Source: Clostridiales bacterium
GTDB lineage: Bacteria; Bacillota; Clostridia; Oscillospirales; Oscillospiraceae
Direction of reading: 5' to 3'
DNA: 64,000 nucleotides
Assembly (NCBI GenBank): GCA_004555655.1
Contig: SFHJ01000001.1
Span: forward strand, 32,405-96,404
Shown here: positions 34,732-43,467 of the stretch, piece after piece
How the letters are laid out: every line of letters begins with the position of its first letter
Numbering within the stretch: the stretch's first letter is position 1
Notes under the pieces: generated by a model
The model's database searches: none
Told to the model about the DNA's origin: nothing
What the model saw: the letters and a program-made list of their open reading frames with translations, nothing else
Made by a program: the position numbers and the translations under genes

Positions 34732-37065
34732 TTATTTTGTGCTCGTGATCTTCCAGATCTCGTCGGCATACTGCCGGATCGTGCGGTCAGACGAGAACTT
34801 GCCCGCCGAGGCCACGTTCATCAGGCACTTGCGGCCGAACGCGATGCGGTCTCGGTAGTCCCGGTTGGCCTGCAGCTTCGCCTTCTGGTAGCTGGCAAAG
34901 TCGTGCAGGATGAAATAGTGGTCGGGCCGGTGCCAGCTGGCGCCGTCAAGCAGCGCCGTATACAGCTCGTGCAGCTCTTCGTCGGTCTCGACCGTGCCGT
35001 CGATGAGCGTATCGACCGCGCGGCGCAGGCGTGCGTCCGCGTTGTAGGCCGCACGCGAAGAATAGCTCTCGCGGATGGCGTTCAGCTCTTCCACTGTAGC
35101 GCCGAAGATATAGTTGTTCTCAATGCCGGCCTGCTGCACGATCTCGACGTTCGCGCCGTCAAGCGTTCCGAGCGTCACGGCGCCGTTCAGCATCAGCTTC
35201 ATGTTGCCCGTGCCAGAGGCCTCGGTGCCGGCGGGCGAGATCTGCTCGGAGATGTCGGCGGCCGGGATGATATGCTCGGCATACGAGCAGTTGTAGTTCT
35301 GCACGAACACAACCTTCAGCTTGTCGGCCACAGCCGGTTCGGCGTTGATGACGTTCGCCATGCGGTTGATGTAACGGATGATGGCCTTGGCGCGGCGGTA
35401 GCCTGGCGCGGCCTTGGCACCGAAAATATAAACCGTGGGCGTAAAGTCGGTCAGCGTACCGTCCTTGAGCGACAGATAGATATCCATGATCGACAGCGCG
35501 TTCATCAGCTGGCGCTTATACTCGTGCAGGCGCTTGACCTGTACGTCGAAGACAAAGCTGGGGTCGAGCTCCACGCCCTCATGCTTTGCGATGACGGCGC
35601 AGAGCTGGCGCTTCTTCTCGAGCTTGATGGCATTAAACTGCTTGACGGTCATGTCGTCGAGCAGCGGCTTGAGCCCGGAAAGCCTGTCAAGATCAGTCAG
35701 GAATCCGCCGCCGATCTTGCTCTCGATCAGACCGCACAGCTCGGGGTTGCTCAAACCCAGCCAGCGGCGCGGCGTAATGCCGTTGGTCTTGTTCTGGAAC
35801 CGCTCGGGAAATACCTTGTACCAATCCTTGAACAAATCGTCCTTGAGAATCTGCGAATGAATCTCCGCCACACCGTTGACAGCGGTGGAGACGTAGACCG
35901 ACAGGTTCGCCATGTGCGCCGAGCCGTCCTTGATGATGTACAATCCGCTGCCAGGCAGCGTCCGCTTGAGCCGGGCGTCGATTTTCTCGATGATGTCGCA
36001 GATCTCGGGCACGACAGAGCGCAGCAGCTCCATATCCCACTTCTCGAGCGCTTCGCTCATGACGGTGTGGTTGGTATAGGAGAATACATGCGCGGCGATG
36101 TCGAACGCCGCTTCAAAATCCATGCCCTCAAGCATCAGAAGCCGGATCAGCTCAGGAATGGACATGGCAGGGTGTGTGTCGTTGAGCTGCACGGCGGCAA
36201 ATTCCGGCAGGCGGTAGAAATCACAGCCGTGCGCGGACTTGTAGTCGCGCAGAATATCCTGCAGGGAAGCGCTGGAGAGCACATACTGCTGCTTGATGCG
36301 CAGGCGCTTGCCCTCCCACGTGGAGTCGTTCGGATACAGCACGCGGGTGATATCCTCGGCCTTGTTCTTGGTCTCAAGCGCCTTGGCATAGTCCTGCGCG
36401 TTGAACGCGTCAAAATCGAGTTCCTTTTCCGCCTCGCACTGCCACAGGCGCAGTGTGCCGACGGTGCTGGTGTCATAGCCGATAACGGGCATGTCATACG
36501 GGATGGCGTTGATGGTCTGGTCGGCAAATCTGACCTTCACGGCCAGCTTGTCGCGGCGGTGGCTCCAGGGGTCGCCGTACTTCGTCCAATCGTCGGCGTT
36601 TTCCCGCTGGCGGCAGTTTTCAAAGCTCTGCTTGAACAGGCCGAAGCGGTAACGCAGGCCATAGCCGGTCAGCGGCAGATCGCAGGTTGCCGCGCTGTCG
36701 AGGAAGCACGCAGCCAGACGGCCGAGACCGCCGTTGCCCAGCGCAGCGTCCTCGATCTCCTCCAGGCAGGCCAGATCGACACCCTTTTCCAGAAACGCCG
36801 CCTTGATCTCGTCCAGAATGCCCATATTGAAGAGATTGCTGTAGATCAGCCGGCCCACCAGATATTCCGCGGAGAAATAGAACGCGCGGCGCTTTTGCAG
36901 CTGCTGGCGCTTCGTCTTCGTCCAGCGGTCGTTGATCTCCATCATCAGCACACGGCCCAGACACTCATGCAGCCGCTCGGGGCTGGTCTCCTGCAATGTC
37001 TCGTCGTGCTGCAGTCGCAGCATGGCCTCGGTCTCCTGAACGATTCTTTCTACATGATAGCTCAT
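34732..37065 (-). CDS. glgP: Alpha-glucan (maltodextrin) phosphorylase, second copy
   Basis: A 777-residue GT35 phosphorylase. The N-terminal FYFSAEYLVGRLIYSNLFNMG, then EDAALGNGGLGRLAACFLDS, QLNDTHPAMSIPELIRLLM and the PLP-region ASGTGNMKLMLNGAVTLGTLDGANVEI are all intact. It differs strongly from the glycogen-operon copy. As last gene of the maltodextrin uptake operon, directly after malQ, it probably degrades imported or MalQ-extended maltodextrin. AAGGAG 7 nt upstream fixes the ATG at 37065. Confidence 0.94.
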   Translation of the reverse strand: MSYHVERIVQETEAMLRLQHDETLQETSPERLHECLGRVLMMEINDRWTKTKRQQLQKRRAFYFSAEYLVGRLIYSNLFNMGILDEIKAAFLEKGVDLACLEEIEDAALGNGGLGRLAACFLDSAATCDLPLTGYGLRYRFGLFKQSFENCRQRENADDWTKYGDPWSHRRDKLAVKVRFADQTINAIPYDMPVIGYDTSTVGTLRLWQCEAEKELDFDAFNAQDYAKALETKNKAEDITRVLYPNDSTWEGKRLRIKQQYVLSSASLQDILRDYKSAHGCDFYRLPEFAAVQLNDTHPAMSIPELIRLLMLEGMDFEAAFDIAAHVFSYTNHTVMSEALEKWDMELLRSVVPEICDIIEKIDARLKRTLPGSGLYIIKDGSAHMANLSVYVSTAVNGVAEIHSQILKDDLFKDWYKVFPERFQNKTNGITPRRWLGLSNPELCGLIESKIGGGFLTDLDRLSGLKPLLDDMTVKQFNAIKLEKKRQLCAVIAKHEGVELDPSFVFDVQVKRLHEYKRQLMNALSIMDIYLSLKDGTLTDFTPTVYIFGAKAAPGYRRAKAIIRYINRMANVINAEPAVADKLKVVFVQNYNCSYAEHIIPAADISEQISPAGTEASGTGNMKLMLNGAVTLGTLDGANVEIVQQAGIENNYIFGATVEELNAIRESYSSRAAYNADARLRRAVDTLIDGTVETDEELHELYTALLDGASWHRPDHYFILHDFASYQKAKLQANRDYRDRIAFGRKCLMNVASAGKFSSDRTIRQYADEIWKITSTK

Positions 37066-37096
37066 AAACACACTCCTTACCCCGGCATTTAGCCAG

Positions 37097-37133
37097 AAAA
37101 AAGCGCCCGCCCATCCCTATGGCAGGCGCTTTT
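37097..37133. terminator. Hairpin between malQ and the second phosphorylase
   Basis: On the minus strand AAAAGCGCCTGCC pairs with GGGCGGGCGCTTTT and ends in six T residues. It can stop malQ transcripts and would also lie in the leader of any transcript from the 37161-37188 promoter. Confidence 0.85.
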
Positions 37134-37160
37134 CATCAATTATAAGAAACATACGAGTAG

Positions 37161-37188
37161 ATTATACACGATCGTACTGCTCTGTCAA
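37161..37188 (-). promoter_or_regulatory. Consensus promoter inside the 3' end of malQ
   Basis: On the minus strand TTGACA (37188-37183) and TATAAT (37166-37161) are separated by 16 bp. It points toward the phosphorylase gene, upstream of the terminator hairpin. Confidence 0.65.
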
Positions 37189-38652
37189 GGATGCAATTTC
37201 CTGTGCCAGCGCTTCGCTCTGCTGCTCGCGCGTCATGCGCCAGCGCCAGTTCTCGGGCTGCAGAATGCCGGGCACGTTCATCCGCGCCTCGCCGCCGAGG
37301 CCCAGATAATCCTGCATCTGCGCGACGAACAACTTCGCGTTCGAGGCCATGCCCGCGCGGATGATCGCGCGCGGCAGATCGTCGTCTTCACCGATCCTGA
37401 GATACGACCGGGCATATTGCTTGCACTCGTCGGACAGGCCGTAATACCACTGGTAGAGCGTCTCGTTGTCGTGCGTACCAGTATAGCAAATGCAGTTCTC
37501 GCCGTATTTGTGCGGCAGATAGTTGCTCGGCTCGCGCGGATCGAATGCAAATTCCAGCACCTTCATGCTGGGGAAACCAGAGTCAGCCACGAGCTGAACG
37601 ACCTCCGGCGTGAGGAAGCCGAGATCCTCCGCAATGAAATCCATCTGCGGATAGGCAGTTTTGATTGCGTTGATGAGCTTCATACCGGGCCCCTTGATCC
37701 ACTGGCCGCAGCGCGCGGTGTGGTTGACAGCCGGGATAGACCAATAGCTCTCAAGGCCGCGGAAATGGTCGATGCGCACGACGTCAAAGTTCCGTCCGGC
37801 CGCGCCGATGCGCGCCAGCCACCATGTAAAGCCGTCGTTCTCCATCTTATCCCAATCGTAGATGGGGTTGCCCCAATACTGGCCGTTGGCGTTGAAGCCA
37901 TCGGGCGGGCAGCCCGCTACACAGCGCGGACGGCGGTTGCGGTTGAGCTGGAAGTTCTCCGGATGCGACCAGACGTCAGCCGAGTCCAGCGGAACATAGA
38001 TCGGGATATCGCCGATGATCTTCACACCGTTTTCGTGGGCATAGTCGCGCAGGCGCCGCCACTGGTTTGCAAAGCAGTACTGCACAAAATAGTGGTACTG
38101 GATGTCTTCCTGCAGAAGCGTCCGGTAGTGCTCGATGGCCTGCGGCTGATGCAGCCGGATATCCGGCTCCCATGCCGTCCATGGGCCGTCGCCAAAGTGC
38201 GCCTTCACGGCCATGAACAGCGCATACTCCTCCAGCCACCAGGCCTCATCGCGGACATAGGCCGCAAAATCAGCGGGCGGTGATTTCATAAAACGAACGA
38301 ACGCTTTGCGCAGCAGTGCCTGACGCCGGTCGTACATCGTACGGTAGTTGACCTGATCGTCGCGCTCGCCCCAGACCACGGCGTCCGCCTCGGCCTGCAT
38401 GAGATAGCCCGCCTCGATCAGCTGGTCGGGATCGATAAAATAGGGATTGCCGGCAAAGGTGGAAAACGCCTGATACGGCGAGTCGCCATAACCCGGCGGG
38501 CAGATGGGCAGGATCTGCCAGTAGGTCTGCTTTGCCTTTTTCAGGAAATCGACGAAATCATACGCCGCCTTTCCAAGGTTGCCAATGCCGTATCTGGACG
38601 GCAGAGATGAAATATGCAGCAAAATACCGCTGCTTCGCTTCATAGCACTCAC
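37162..38652 (-). CDS. malQ: 4-alpha-glucanotransferase (amylomaltase)
   Basis: A 496-residue GH77 enzyme that disproportionates maltodextrins so that phosphorylase can act on them. It shows SSGILLHISSLPSRYGIGNLG at the N-terminus, the donor-site WQILPICPPGYGDSPYQAFS, FDVVRIDHFRGLESYWSIP (nucleophile Asp), DFIAEDLGFLTPEV (acid Glu) and YTGTHDNETLYQWY. GTG at 38652 is preferred as start (GAGGA 7 nt upstream); an ATG at 38643 is poorly spaced. It begins 13 nt after the LacI gene. Confidence 0.95.
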   Translation of the reverse strand: MSAMKRSSGILLHISSLPSRYGIGNLGKAAYDFVDFLKKAKQTYWQILPICPPGYGDSPYQAFSTFAGNPYFIDPDQLIEAGYLMQAEADAVVWGERDDQVNYRTMYDRRQALLRKAFVRFMKSPPADFAAYVRDEAWWLEEYALFMAVKAHFGDGPWTAWEPDIRLHQPQAIEHYRTLLQEDIQYHYFVQYCFANQWRRLRDYAHENGVKIIGDIPIYVPLDSADVWSHPENFQLNRNRRPRCVAGCPPDGFNANGQYWGNPIYDWDKMENDGFTWWLARIGAAGRNFDVVRIDHFRGLESYWSIPAVNHTARCGQWIKGPGMKLINAIKTAYPQMDFIAEDLGFLTPEVVQLVADSGFPSMKVLEFAFDPREPSNYLPHKYGENCICYTGTHDNETLYQWYYGLSDECKQYARSYLRIGEDDDLPRAIIRAGMASNAKLFVAQMQDYLGLGGEARMNVPGILQPENWRWRMTREQQSEALAQEIASLTEQYDRV

Positions 38653-38665
38653 TTTGTTGTCCTCT

Positions 38666-39676
38666 TCATTTGCTGAGTTGACGCACGCTCTGCTTGCATG
38701 AGAGCGTGAACGGCACGGTGATATGACATGCCGGCGCGCCGGCTGTCATGCAGGCCATGAGCAGCTCAAAGCTGCTCGACGCCAGCTGGTCGATCGACTG
38801 CGTGATGGTCGACAGCTTCGGCGTATAGAAGCTGCCGATCTTCAGCCCGTCGTAGCCAATGACGGAGATATCCTCCGGCACGCGCAGGCCGCAGTCGGCC
38901 AGCGCGCGCATAGCGCCGATGGCAATGACATCGGCCATGGCAAACACGGCCGTGACGTCCGGCATCTGGCGCAGAATCTGCTGCATCCCGTCGTAGCCGA
39001 ACTCGTAGGAGTAGCGGCCGGTCACATACATCTTCTGTTCGTCGAACACAAGTCCGCCGCGGCGGAACGCCTCGACGCAGCCGTCGTAGCGGTGCAAGCT
39101 GGTATCGGAAAGCCTGCGGTCGCCGCCGAGCACAGCGATAGTTCTGTGCCCGGCGCGAATCAGATATTCCACCGCACTGGCAGCGCCGCGGCAGTCGTCG
39201 GTCGTGACGCTGGACAGATTGGAAAACGGCAGGCCGGATGCGTCGTTGGTGACTACGACGGCCGGGATGAGAATCTTGTCAAAGTCCTGCAGAAAGTTGG
39301 CGTTGTTGCCGCCGAGAAACAGAATGCCCATGGGTTTGCGCTCGCGGCACAGCTGCACGGCGCGGCGCACCTCGTTATCATCCTCATCGATGAAATCGAC
39401 GATCAGCGGATGCACGGTTTTGAGAAACAGCGTTTGAAGCCGCTCGACGAGCGATGCGAACATCTCGTTCGCGGTGCCCTTGACGACAATCAGCACGGAA
39501 TTGCTGCGCTGCTGTTTGAGCGTCTGCGCGTTCACGTTCAGCTCAAACCCCTGTTCCTCCACAATTTTCAGAATGGCGGCGCGCGCCTTTTCACTCACGT
39601 TCGGCTGATTGTTAAGCACACGCGAGACGGTGCCCAGCGAATAGCCGCTCAGTCTTGCAAGATCTTTGATGGTCAT
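38666..39676 (-). CDS. LacI-family transcriptional regulator (MalR-like)
   Basis: A 336-residue repressor. The N-terminal helix-turn-helix and hinge read TIKDLARLSGYSLGTVSRVLNNQPNVSEKAR. The rest is a periplasmic-binding-protein-like sugar-sensing core (GILFLGGNN, then VPEDISVIGYDGLKIGSFYTPKLSTI). It sits between the permease genes and malQ in the same operon, so it most likely senses maltose or maltodextrin. The 14-bp palindrome at 43087-43100, just downstream of the operon promoter, is its probable operator. Confidence 0.92.
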   Translation of the reverse strand: MTIKDLARLSGYSLGTVSRVLNNQPNVSEKARAAILKIVEEQGFELNVNAQTLKQQRSNSVLIVVKGTANEMFASLVERLQTLFLKTVHPLIVDFIDEDDNEVRRAVQLCRERKPMGILFLGGNNANFLQDFDKILIPAVVVTNDASGLPFSNLSSVTTDDCRGAASAVEYLIRAGHRTIAVLGGDRRLSDTSLHRYDGCVEAFRRGGLVFDEQKMYVTGRYSYEFGYDGMQQILRQMPDVTAVFAMADVIAIGAMRALADCGLRVPEDISVIGYDGLKIGSFYTPKLSTITQSIDQLASSSFELLMACMTAGAPACHITVPFTLSCKQSVRQLSK

Positions 39677-39707
39677 GTTGTCCTCCGGGGAAAATGTCTC
39701 TGGTATT

Positions 39708-40556
39708 TTAACCCTTTACCGCTCCGGCTGCAACGCCCTTGATGATATATTTCTGGCAGAACAGGTAGACGATGATGATAGGCAGGATCGCCATCATGAT
39801 AACGGCCATCGTCGCGCCCAGATCGACCGTGCCGTAGCTGCCCTTCAGATACTGCACGTGGATGGGGATGGTGCGGTACTCCGTGATGTCGAGCACCAGA
39901 TACGGCAGCAGGTAGTCGTTCCAGACCCACATGAGCTCGAGGATACCGACGGAGATCATGGTCGGCTTGAGCATGGGGACAACGACGTTGAAGAACGTGC
40001 GCACCGGGCCGCAGCCGTCGATAGCGGCTGCCTCTTCAATGGCCAGCGGCATGCCCTTGACAAAACCGACAAACATGAAGATGGCAAGGCCTGCGCCAAA
40101 GCCCAGATAAATCACGGGGATGGTCCAGGGCGTATTGAGCTTGAGCGAGTCGGCCGTGGCAGTCAGCGTGAACATGACCATCTGGAACGGAACGATCATG
40201 GAGAACAGGCACAGATAGTAGAAAAATCTGGCGAACGGGCTGTCGACACGCGCGATATACCACGCGGCCATCGAGCAGCACAGCAGAATCAGCCCCGTAG
40301 ATACCACGGAGATAAATACGCTGTAGAACGCGGACTTGAGGAACGGATAGTTGCCGAAGGTCAGGCCCTTGAGATAGTTGCCCAGGCCCACGAAGCTCTC
40401 GGCGTTGGGCAGCGCGAAGACGCTGGTGTTGATGGCGTCATTGGTCTTGAGGGAGTTGGTAATGACCTCGATGATGGGCATGATCCAGATGAGGCAGATC
40501 AGCACGAATGCGATGGTCAGGATCGTACTGGCAGTGGAGTATTTCTTGATTTTCAT
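39708..40556 (-). CDS. Carbohydrate ABC transporter permease (MalG-like)
   Basis: A 282-residue inner-membrane permease with six predicted helices. The EAA-type cytoplasmic loop is EEAAAIDGCGPVRTFFNVVVPMLKP, which docks the ATPase. It partners the MalF-like permease and the binding protein upstream. No ATPase gene is present in the operon; a shared MsmX-type ATPase elsewhere is expected, as is common in Firmicutes. Its start overlaps the stop of the preceding gene by 1 nt. Confidence 0.92.
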   Translation of the reverse strand: MKIKKYSTASTILTIAFVLICLIWIMPIIEVITNSLKTNDAINTSVFALPNAESFVGLGNYLKGLTFGNYPFLKSAFYSVFISVVSTGLILLCCSMAAWYIARVDSPFARFFYYLCLFSMIVPFQMVMFTLTATADSLKLNTPWTIPVIYLGFGAGLAIFMFVGFVKGMPLAIEEAAAIDGCGPVRTFFNVVVPMLKPTMISVGILELMWVWNDYLLPYLVLDITEYRTIPIHVQYLKGSYGTVDLGATMAVIMMAILPIIIVYLFCQKYIIKGVAAGAVKG

Positions 40557-41479
40557 TACTGCTGTACCTCCTTCTTGCGGGTCGCATACTGCTGGCTCAG
40601 GGCAAGCACTGCCACGAGGATGAAGAAGATCACAGCCTTGGCCTGCGCAACGCCATGCCAGTTCTTGTTGATGTTATACGTGGAGTAGATGTTCAGTGCC
40701 AGCAGCTCAGACATGTTGACCTTCATCTTTGCTGCCTTGTCCACGACCTGCGGCAGGCCGCCGGTCAAAGCAAGGTTCTGGTCAAAGAGCTTGAAGCCGT
40801 TGGTGAGCGTCAGGAACGTGCAGATCGTGATGGAGGGCATCACGTTGGGGATAATGACCTTAAAGAGCGTCTGCGCGCCGGTAGCGCCGTCGATCTTGGC
40901 CGCCTCAAGCATATCGCTGGGAACGGCCTGCAGGCCTGCGATGTAGATGATCATCATGTAGCCGATCTGCTGCCACGACACCAGAATGACGAGGCCCCAG
41001 AAGCCATAGGTGGCGTTAGACGTGAGATAGGTGCCGTACTGCTTGAGAATGCCGTCGAAAATCATCGACCAGATGTAGCCAAGCACAACGCCGCCGATCA
41101 GGTTCGGCATGAAGAAGACCGTGCGGAACAGGTTCGAGCCGCGCATCTTCTGCGTCAGCGCATAGGCCACAATGAACGCGAACACATTGATGATGATAAT
41201 GGACACAACCGCAAAGGCCGCCGTATTCCAGAACGCATGCGCGAAGCTGGGATCCTTGAAGACCTTGGCGTAGTTGGCAATACCGACCCAGGTTGCATCC
41301 TTCGGGATGTTGAAGGAGCAGAAGGACAGGTAAATGCCCTGCAGGAAGGGCCAGACGAAGCCGATGCAGAAGCAGGCAAACACCGGCAGGATGAACAGCG
41401 GGAACCAGCGCTGGATGGGGCGGCGGATCAGCTGGCTGTTCACAGCGGACCCGTCACGTTTTTTCTTCTTCTTGTGCAA
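40556..41479 (-). CDS. Carbohydrate ABC transporter permease (MalF-like)
   Basis: A 307-residue permease with about six helices. The cytoplasmic EAA loop is LEAAKIDGATGAQTLFKVIIPNVMP. The N-terminus is highly basic (MHKKKKKRDG). It forms the membrane channel with the MalG-like protein. It lies downstream of the binding-protein gene, separated by a hairpin that probably reduces permease expression relative to the binding protein. Confidence 0.92.
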   Translation of the reverse strand: MHKKKKKRDGSAVNSQLIRRPIQRWFPLFILPVFACFCIGFVWPFLQGIYLSFCSFNIPKDATWVGIANYAKVFKDPSFAHAFWNTAAFAVVSIIIINVFAFIVAYALTQKMRGSNLFRTVFFMPNLIGGVVLGYIWSMIFDGILKQYGTYLTSNATYGFWGLVILVSWQQIGYMMIIYIAGLQAVPSDMLEAAKIDGATGAQTLFKVIIPNVMPSITICTFLTLTNGFKLFDQNLALTGGLPQVVDKAAKMKVNMSELLALNIYSTYNINKNWHGVAQAKAVIFFILVAVLALSQQYATRKKEVQQ

Positions 41480-41569
41480 GTTGATCTTCCTTTCTCTCTT
41501 AAATTTCAGCTACAAGGTGCAGGCACAGCTCCGGCTCTGCGCTGTGTCAGGGCCATGCCTCCGCCCTAC

Positions 41570-41606
41570 AAAAAAGACGCAGGGCTGGGCATTTGCCCAG
41601 CCCTGC
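41570..41606 (-). terminator. Hairpin between binding protein and permease genes
   Basis: A perfect 12-bp stem (GCAGGGCTGGGC with GCCCAGCCCTGC, AAAT loop) is followed by GTCTTTTTTG on the minus strand. It probably acts as a leaky terminator giving excess binding protein. Confidence 0.85.
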
Positions 41607-41639
41607 AGGAATCAAACGTTATTCTTCTGACAGTTCGGA

Positions 41640-43040
41640 TCAGCCGTTCTGCATCGCATACTCGATGGCCCAGCCGTCGACGAACGCAGTGACGACATCT
41701 TCCCAGGTAGCGTCAGAGGGGTTCGCGGAATACGCAGCCAGAGCGGTGACAAGGCCGGCTCTCCAGGAGTCAACATTGGGAGTATAGTTGAACGCCCAGG
41801 TCACAACGTATTTGCCGGCAGCGGTGTAGTCGTTGGCAGCAGCGAAGAATACATTTTCAGGCGTCTTGGCGTTCTTGAACGGGATGGGACCAAGGTTGTC
41901 GGCCATCATCTGCGTGCCCTCGTCAGAGGTGACAACCCAGTACAGGAAGTCGAGCGTCGCCTGGATGTCTTCCTCAGAAGCCTGGCTGTTGACAGCCCAG
42001 CAGTTCTCGGTACCGGCGCACAGGCCAGCGTCCTGCTCGCCGTCAACACCGCAGTAAATCGGGATCATGGTGATGTCTTCCGGATTCATCAGGAAGCCCT
42101 TGGACTCGTCGGTCACAAGATTGGCGTACTCCCAGGAACCATTCTGGAAGAACACGGCCTTGCCCTGACCAAACTCAGCCTCGGCCTGGTCGCCGGTAGC
42201 GGTGGGCAGCTCGGAAGGAGCAACGCAGGAATCGGTGATATACAGATCCCAGATGGCCCTGAAGTTGTCGAGGTAAGCGCCGGTGACGGTCTCGGGCTGC
42301 GCAGTCACGCCGTCGTCACGGAACTCATAGAACAGGGGCATGTTGGCCAGATGGCCGGAGAATCTCCAGGAAGAGGAGCCGTCCAGACCGGCGGAGGTGA
42401 AAGCGTCAAAGCCAAGCTCGTCAGCGCGGGCATGGATGTCGTCAGCAACAGCCTTCAGAGAGGCAAAGTCAGTGATGTCGTCCACGGAGTAGCCAGCCTC
42501 AGCCAGCAGCGCCTTGTTGGTGATGATGCCATAGGCCTCGTAGCAATAGCCGATGGCCTTGACTTCGCCGGCTTCATTTCTCAGGTTGAAGTCGTCGGTG
42601 GTCATTTCGTTGTAGACAGCGGTGCCGGTCAGATCCAGGCAGTAGTCGTCCCAGTCAGCCAGACCCTGCTGGTTGCCGCACTGGAACAGGGTGGGCGCGC
42701 CATCCTTGCCCATCTGGGCGTTCAGCGTGGTGGAGTAGTCGCCGGAAGCAGCGGTGACAACCTTGACGGGAACACCGGTCTGCTCGGTGTACAGCTTGGC
42801 AAGATCCTGCCAGGCCTGGTCAGCCTCGGGCTTGAAGTTCAGATAGTAGACAGAACCGGAAGCGGAAGCAGCGGGCTCTTCGGCGGGCTCTTCGGCAGCA
42901 GGCTCTTCGGTCTTTGCGGGCTCCTCGGTCTTTGCAGGCTCTTCCGTCTTGGCCGGCTCTTCCGTGGTAGCGGAAGAAGCGCAGGCGACAAGGCCCAGAA
43001 CCATCACAACAGCCAGAAGCAGTGCGATCAGCTTTTTCAT
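41640..43040 (-). CDS. Extracellular carbohydrate-binding lipoprotein
   Basis: A 466-residue solute-binding lipoprotein (family 1, MalE-like). The signal peptide ends in the lipobox LGLVAC with Cys20. A low-complexity Glu/Pro/Ala/Thr linker (repeats of EEPAKT) follows, to about residue 65. The mature domain has YYLNFKPEADQAWQDLAKLY, FGQGKAVFFQNGSWEY and WAVNSQASEEDIQATLDFLYW, typical of sugar-binding proteins. AGGAGG sets the start at 43040. First gene of the maltodextrin operon. Specificity for maltodextrin is inferred from malQ, phosphorylase and the regulator. Confidence 0.93.
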   Translation of the reverse strand: MKKLIALLLAVVMVLGLVACASSATTEEPAKTEEPAKTEEPAKTEEPAAEEPAEEPAASASGSVYYLNFKPEADQAWQDLAKLYTEQTGVPVKVVTAASGDYSTTLNAQMGKDGAPTLFQCGNQQGLADWDDYCLDLTGTAVYNEMTTDDFNLRNEAGEVKAIGYCYEAYGIITNKALLAEAGYSVDDITDFASLKAVADDIHARADELGFDAFTSAGLDGSSSWRFSGHLANMPLFYEFRDDGVTAQPETVTGAYLDNFRAIWDLYITDSCVAPSELPTATGDQAEAEFGQGKAVFFQNGSWEYANLVTDESKGFLMNPEDITMIPIYCGVDGEQDAGLCAGTENCWAVNSQASEEDIQATLDFLYWVVTSDEGTQMMADNLGPIPFKNAKTPENVFFAAANDYTAAGKYVVTWAFNYTPNVDSWRAGLVTALAAYSANPSDATWEDVVTAFVDGWAIEYAMQNG

Positions 43041-43086
43041 GTTTTTTCCTCCTAAAAAATAATCAACAGATTGATGTTTCGAAAAA

Positions 43087-43100
43087 TGGAAACGTTTCCA
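43087..43100. promoter_or_regulatory. LacI/CcpA-type operator of the maltodextrin operon
   Basis: TGGAAACGTTTCCA is a perfect 14-bp palindrome with a central CG, the hallmark of LacI-family sites. It lies about +8 to +21 relative to the predicted start, where a bound repressor would block initiation. It also fits the catabolite-responsive element pattern, so CcpA is an alternative ligand. Confidence 0.8.
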
Positions 43101-43114
43101 ATTCCGATGGACAT

Positions 43115-43143
43115 ATTGTACATCATTTTGCAAAATTGGACAA
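43115..43143 (-). promoter_or_regulatory. Promoter of the maltodextrin operon
   Basis: On the minus strand TTGTCC (43143-43138), a 17-bp spacer and TACAAT (43120-43115), followed at once by the palindromic operator. Confidence 0.7.
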
Positions 43144-43224
43144 GAGCTTTTTTCCAACTTTTAAATTTTCAGCGTTTTGCTATTTTTTTCTCTCAATTTT
43201 TATGCAATTTGCTATTTCGTTTTT

Positions 43225-43387
43225 GGACATCACCGCACAATTCGGCAAGAGAATCCGGCGGGATATTCTGGCGCAGGACAACGTTTGAAAAACGCAGGAA
43301 TACCGGATGTATTTCAAGTCTTTCAAGCGGCAGGATTGGGACAAAAGAGCCGCCGAAGACCGCAGACGCAATTGCGCGCTGTTGCCT
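43225..43387. repeat. 163-bp dispersed structured repeat, copy B
   Basis: Matches copy A (25156-25318) in the same orientation with 16 substitutions, 12 of them transitions. The central hairpin is kept, with most arm changes giving G-U pairs (GGAATAC with GTATTTC) plus one mismatch. The outer stem CGGCGG/CCGCCG is better paired than in copy A. It lies between the maltodextrin promoter and the promoter of the DUF624 gene. Confidence 0.85.
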
Positions 43388-43408
43388 TAGATTTCAGCGC
43401 CTGCAGGA

Positions 43409-43437
43409 TTGCACTTTCCCAAATGATCCGATATAAT
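43409..43437 (+). promoter_or_regulatory. Promoter of the DUF624 gene
   Basis: TTGCAC (43409-43414), a 17-bp spacer and a perfect TATAAT (43432-43437), 22 bp after the end of the repeat. Confidence 0.7.
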
Positions 43438-43467
43438 AGTAAAAACTTCCGAAAGGAGTCTGCAGCC

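Noticed and set aside
34723..37092. 789-codon open frame antisense to the second phosphorylase
   Set aside because: Same cause: low-complexity, His/Arg/Val-rich translation and an intact phosphorylase on the other strand.
42870..42960. Tandem repeat in the binding-protein gene as a CRISPR or VNTR locus
   Set aside because: The repeats are in frame, encode the EEPAKT tether after the lipobox, and have no spacers.
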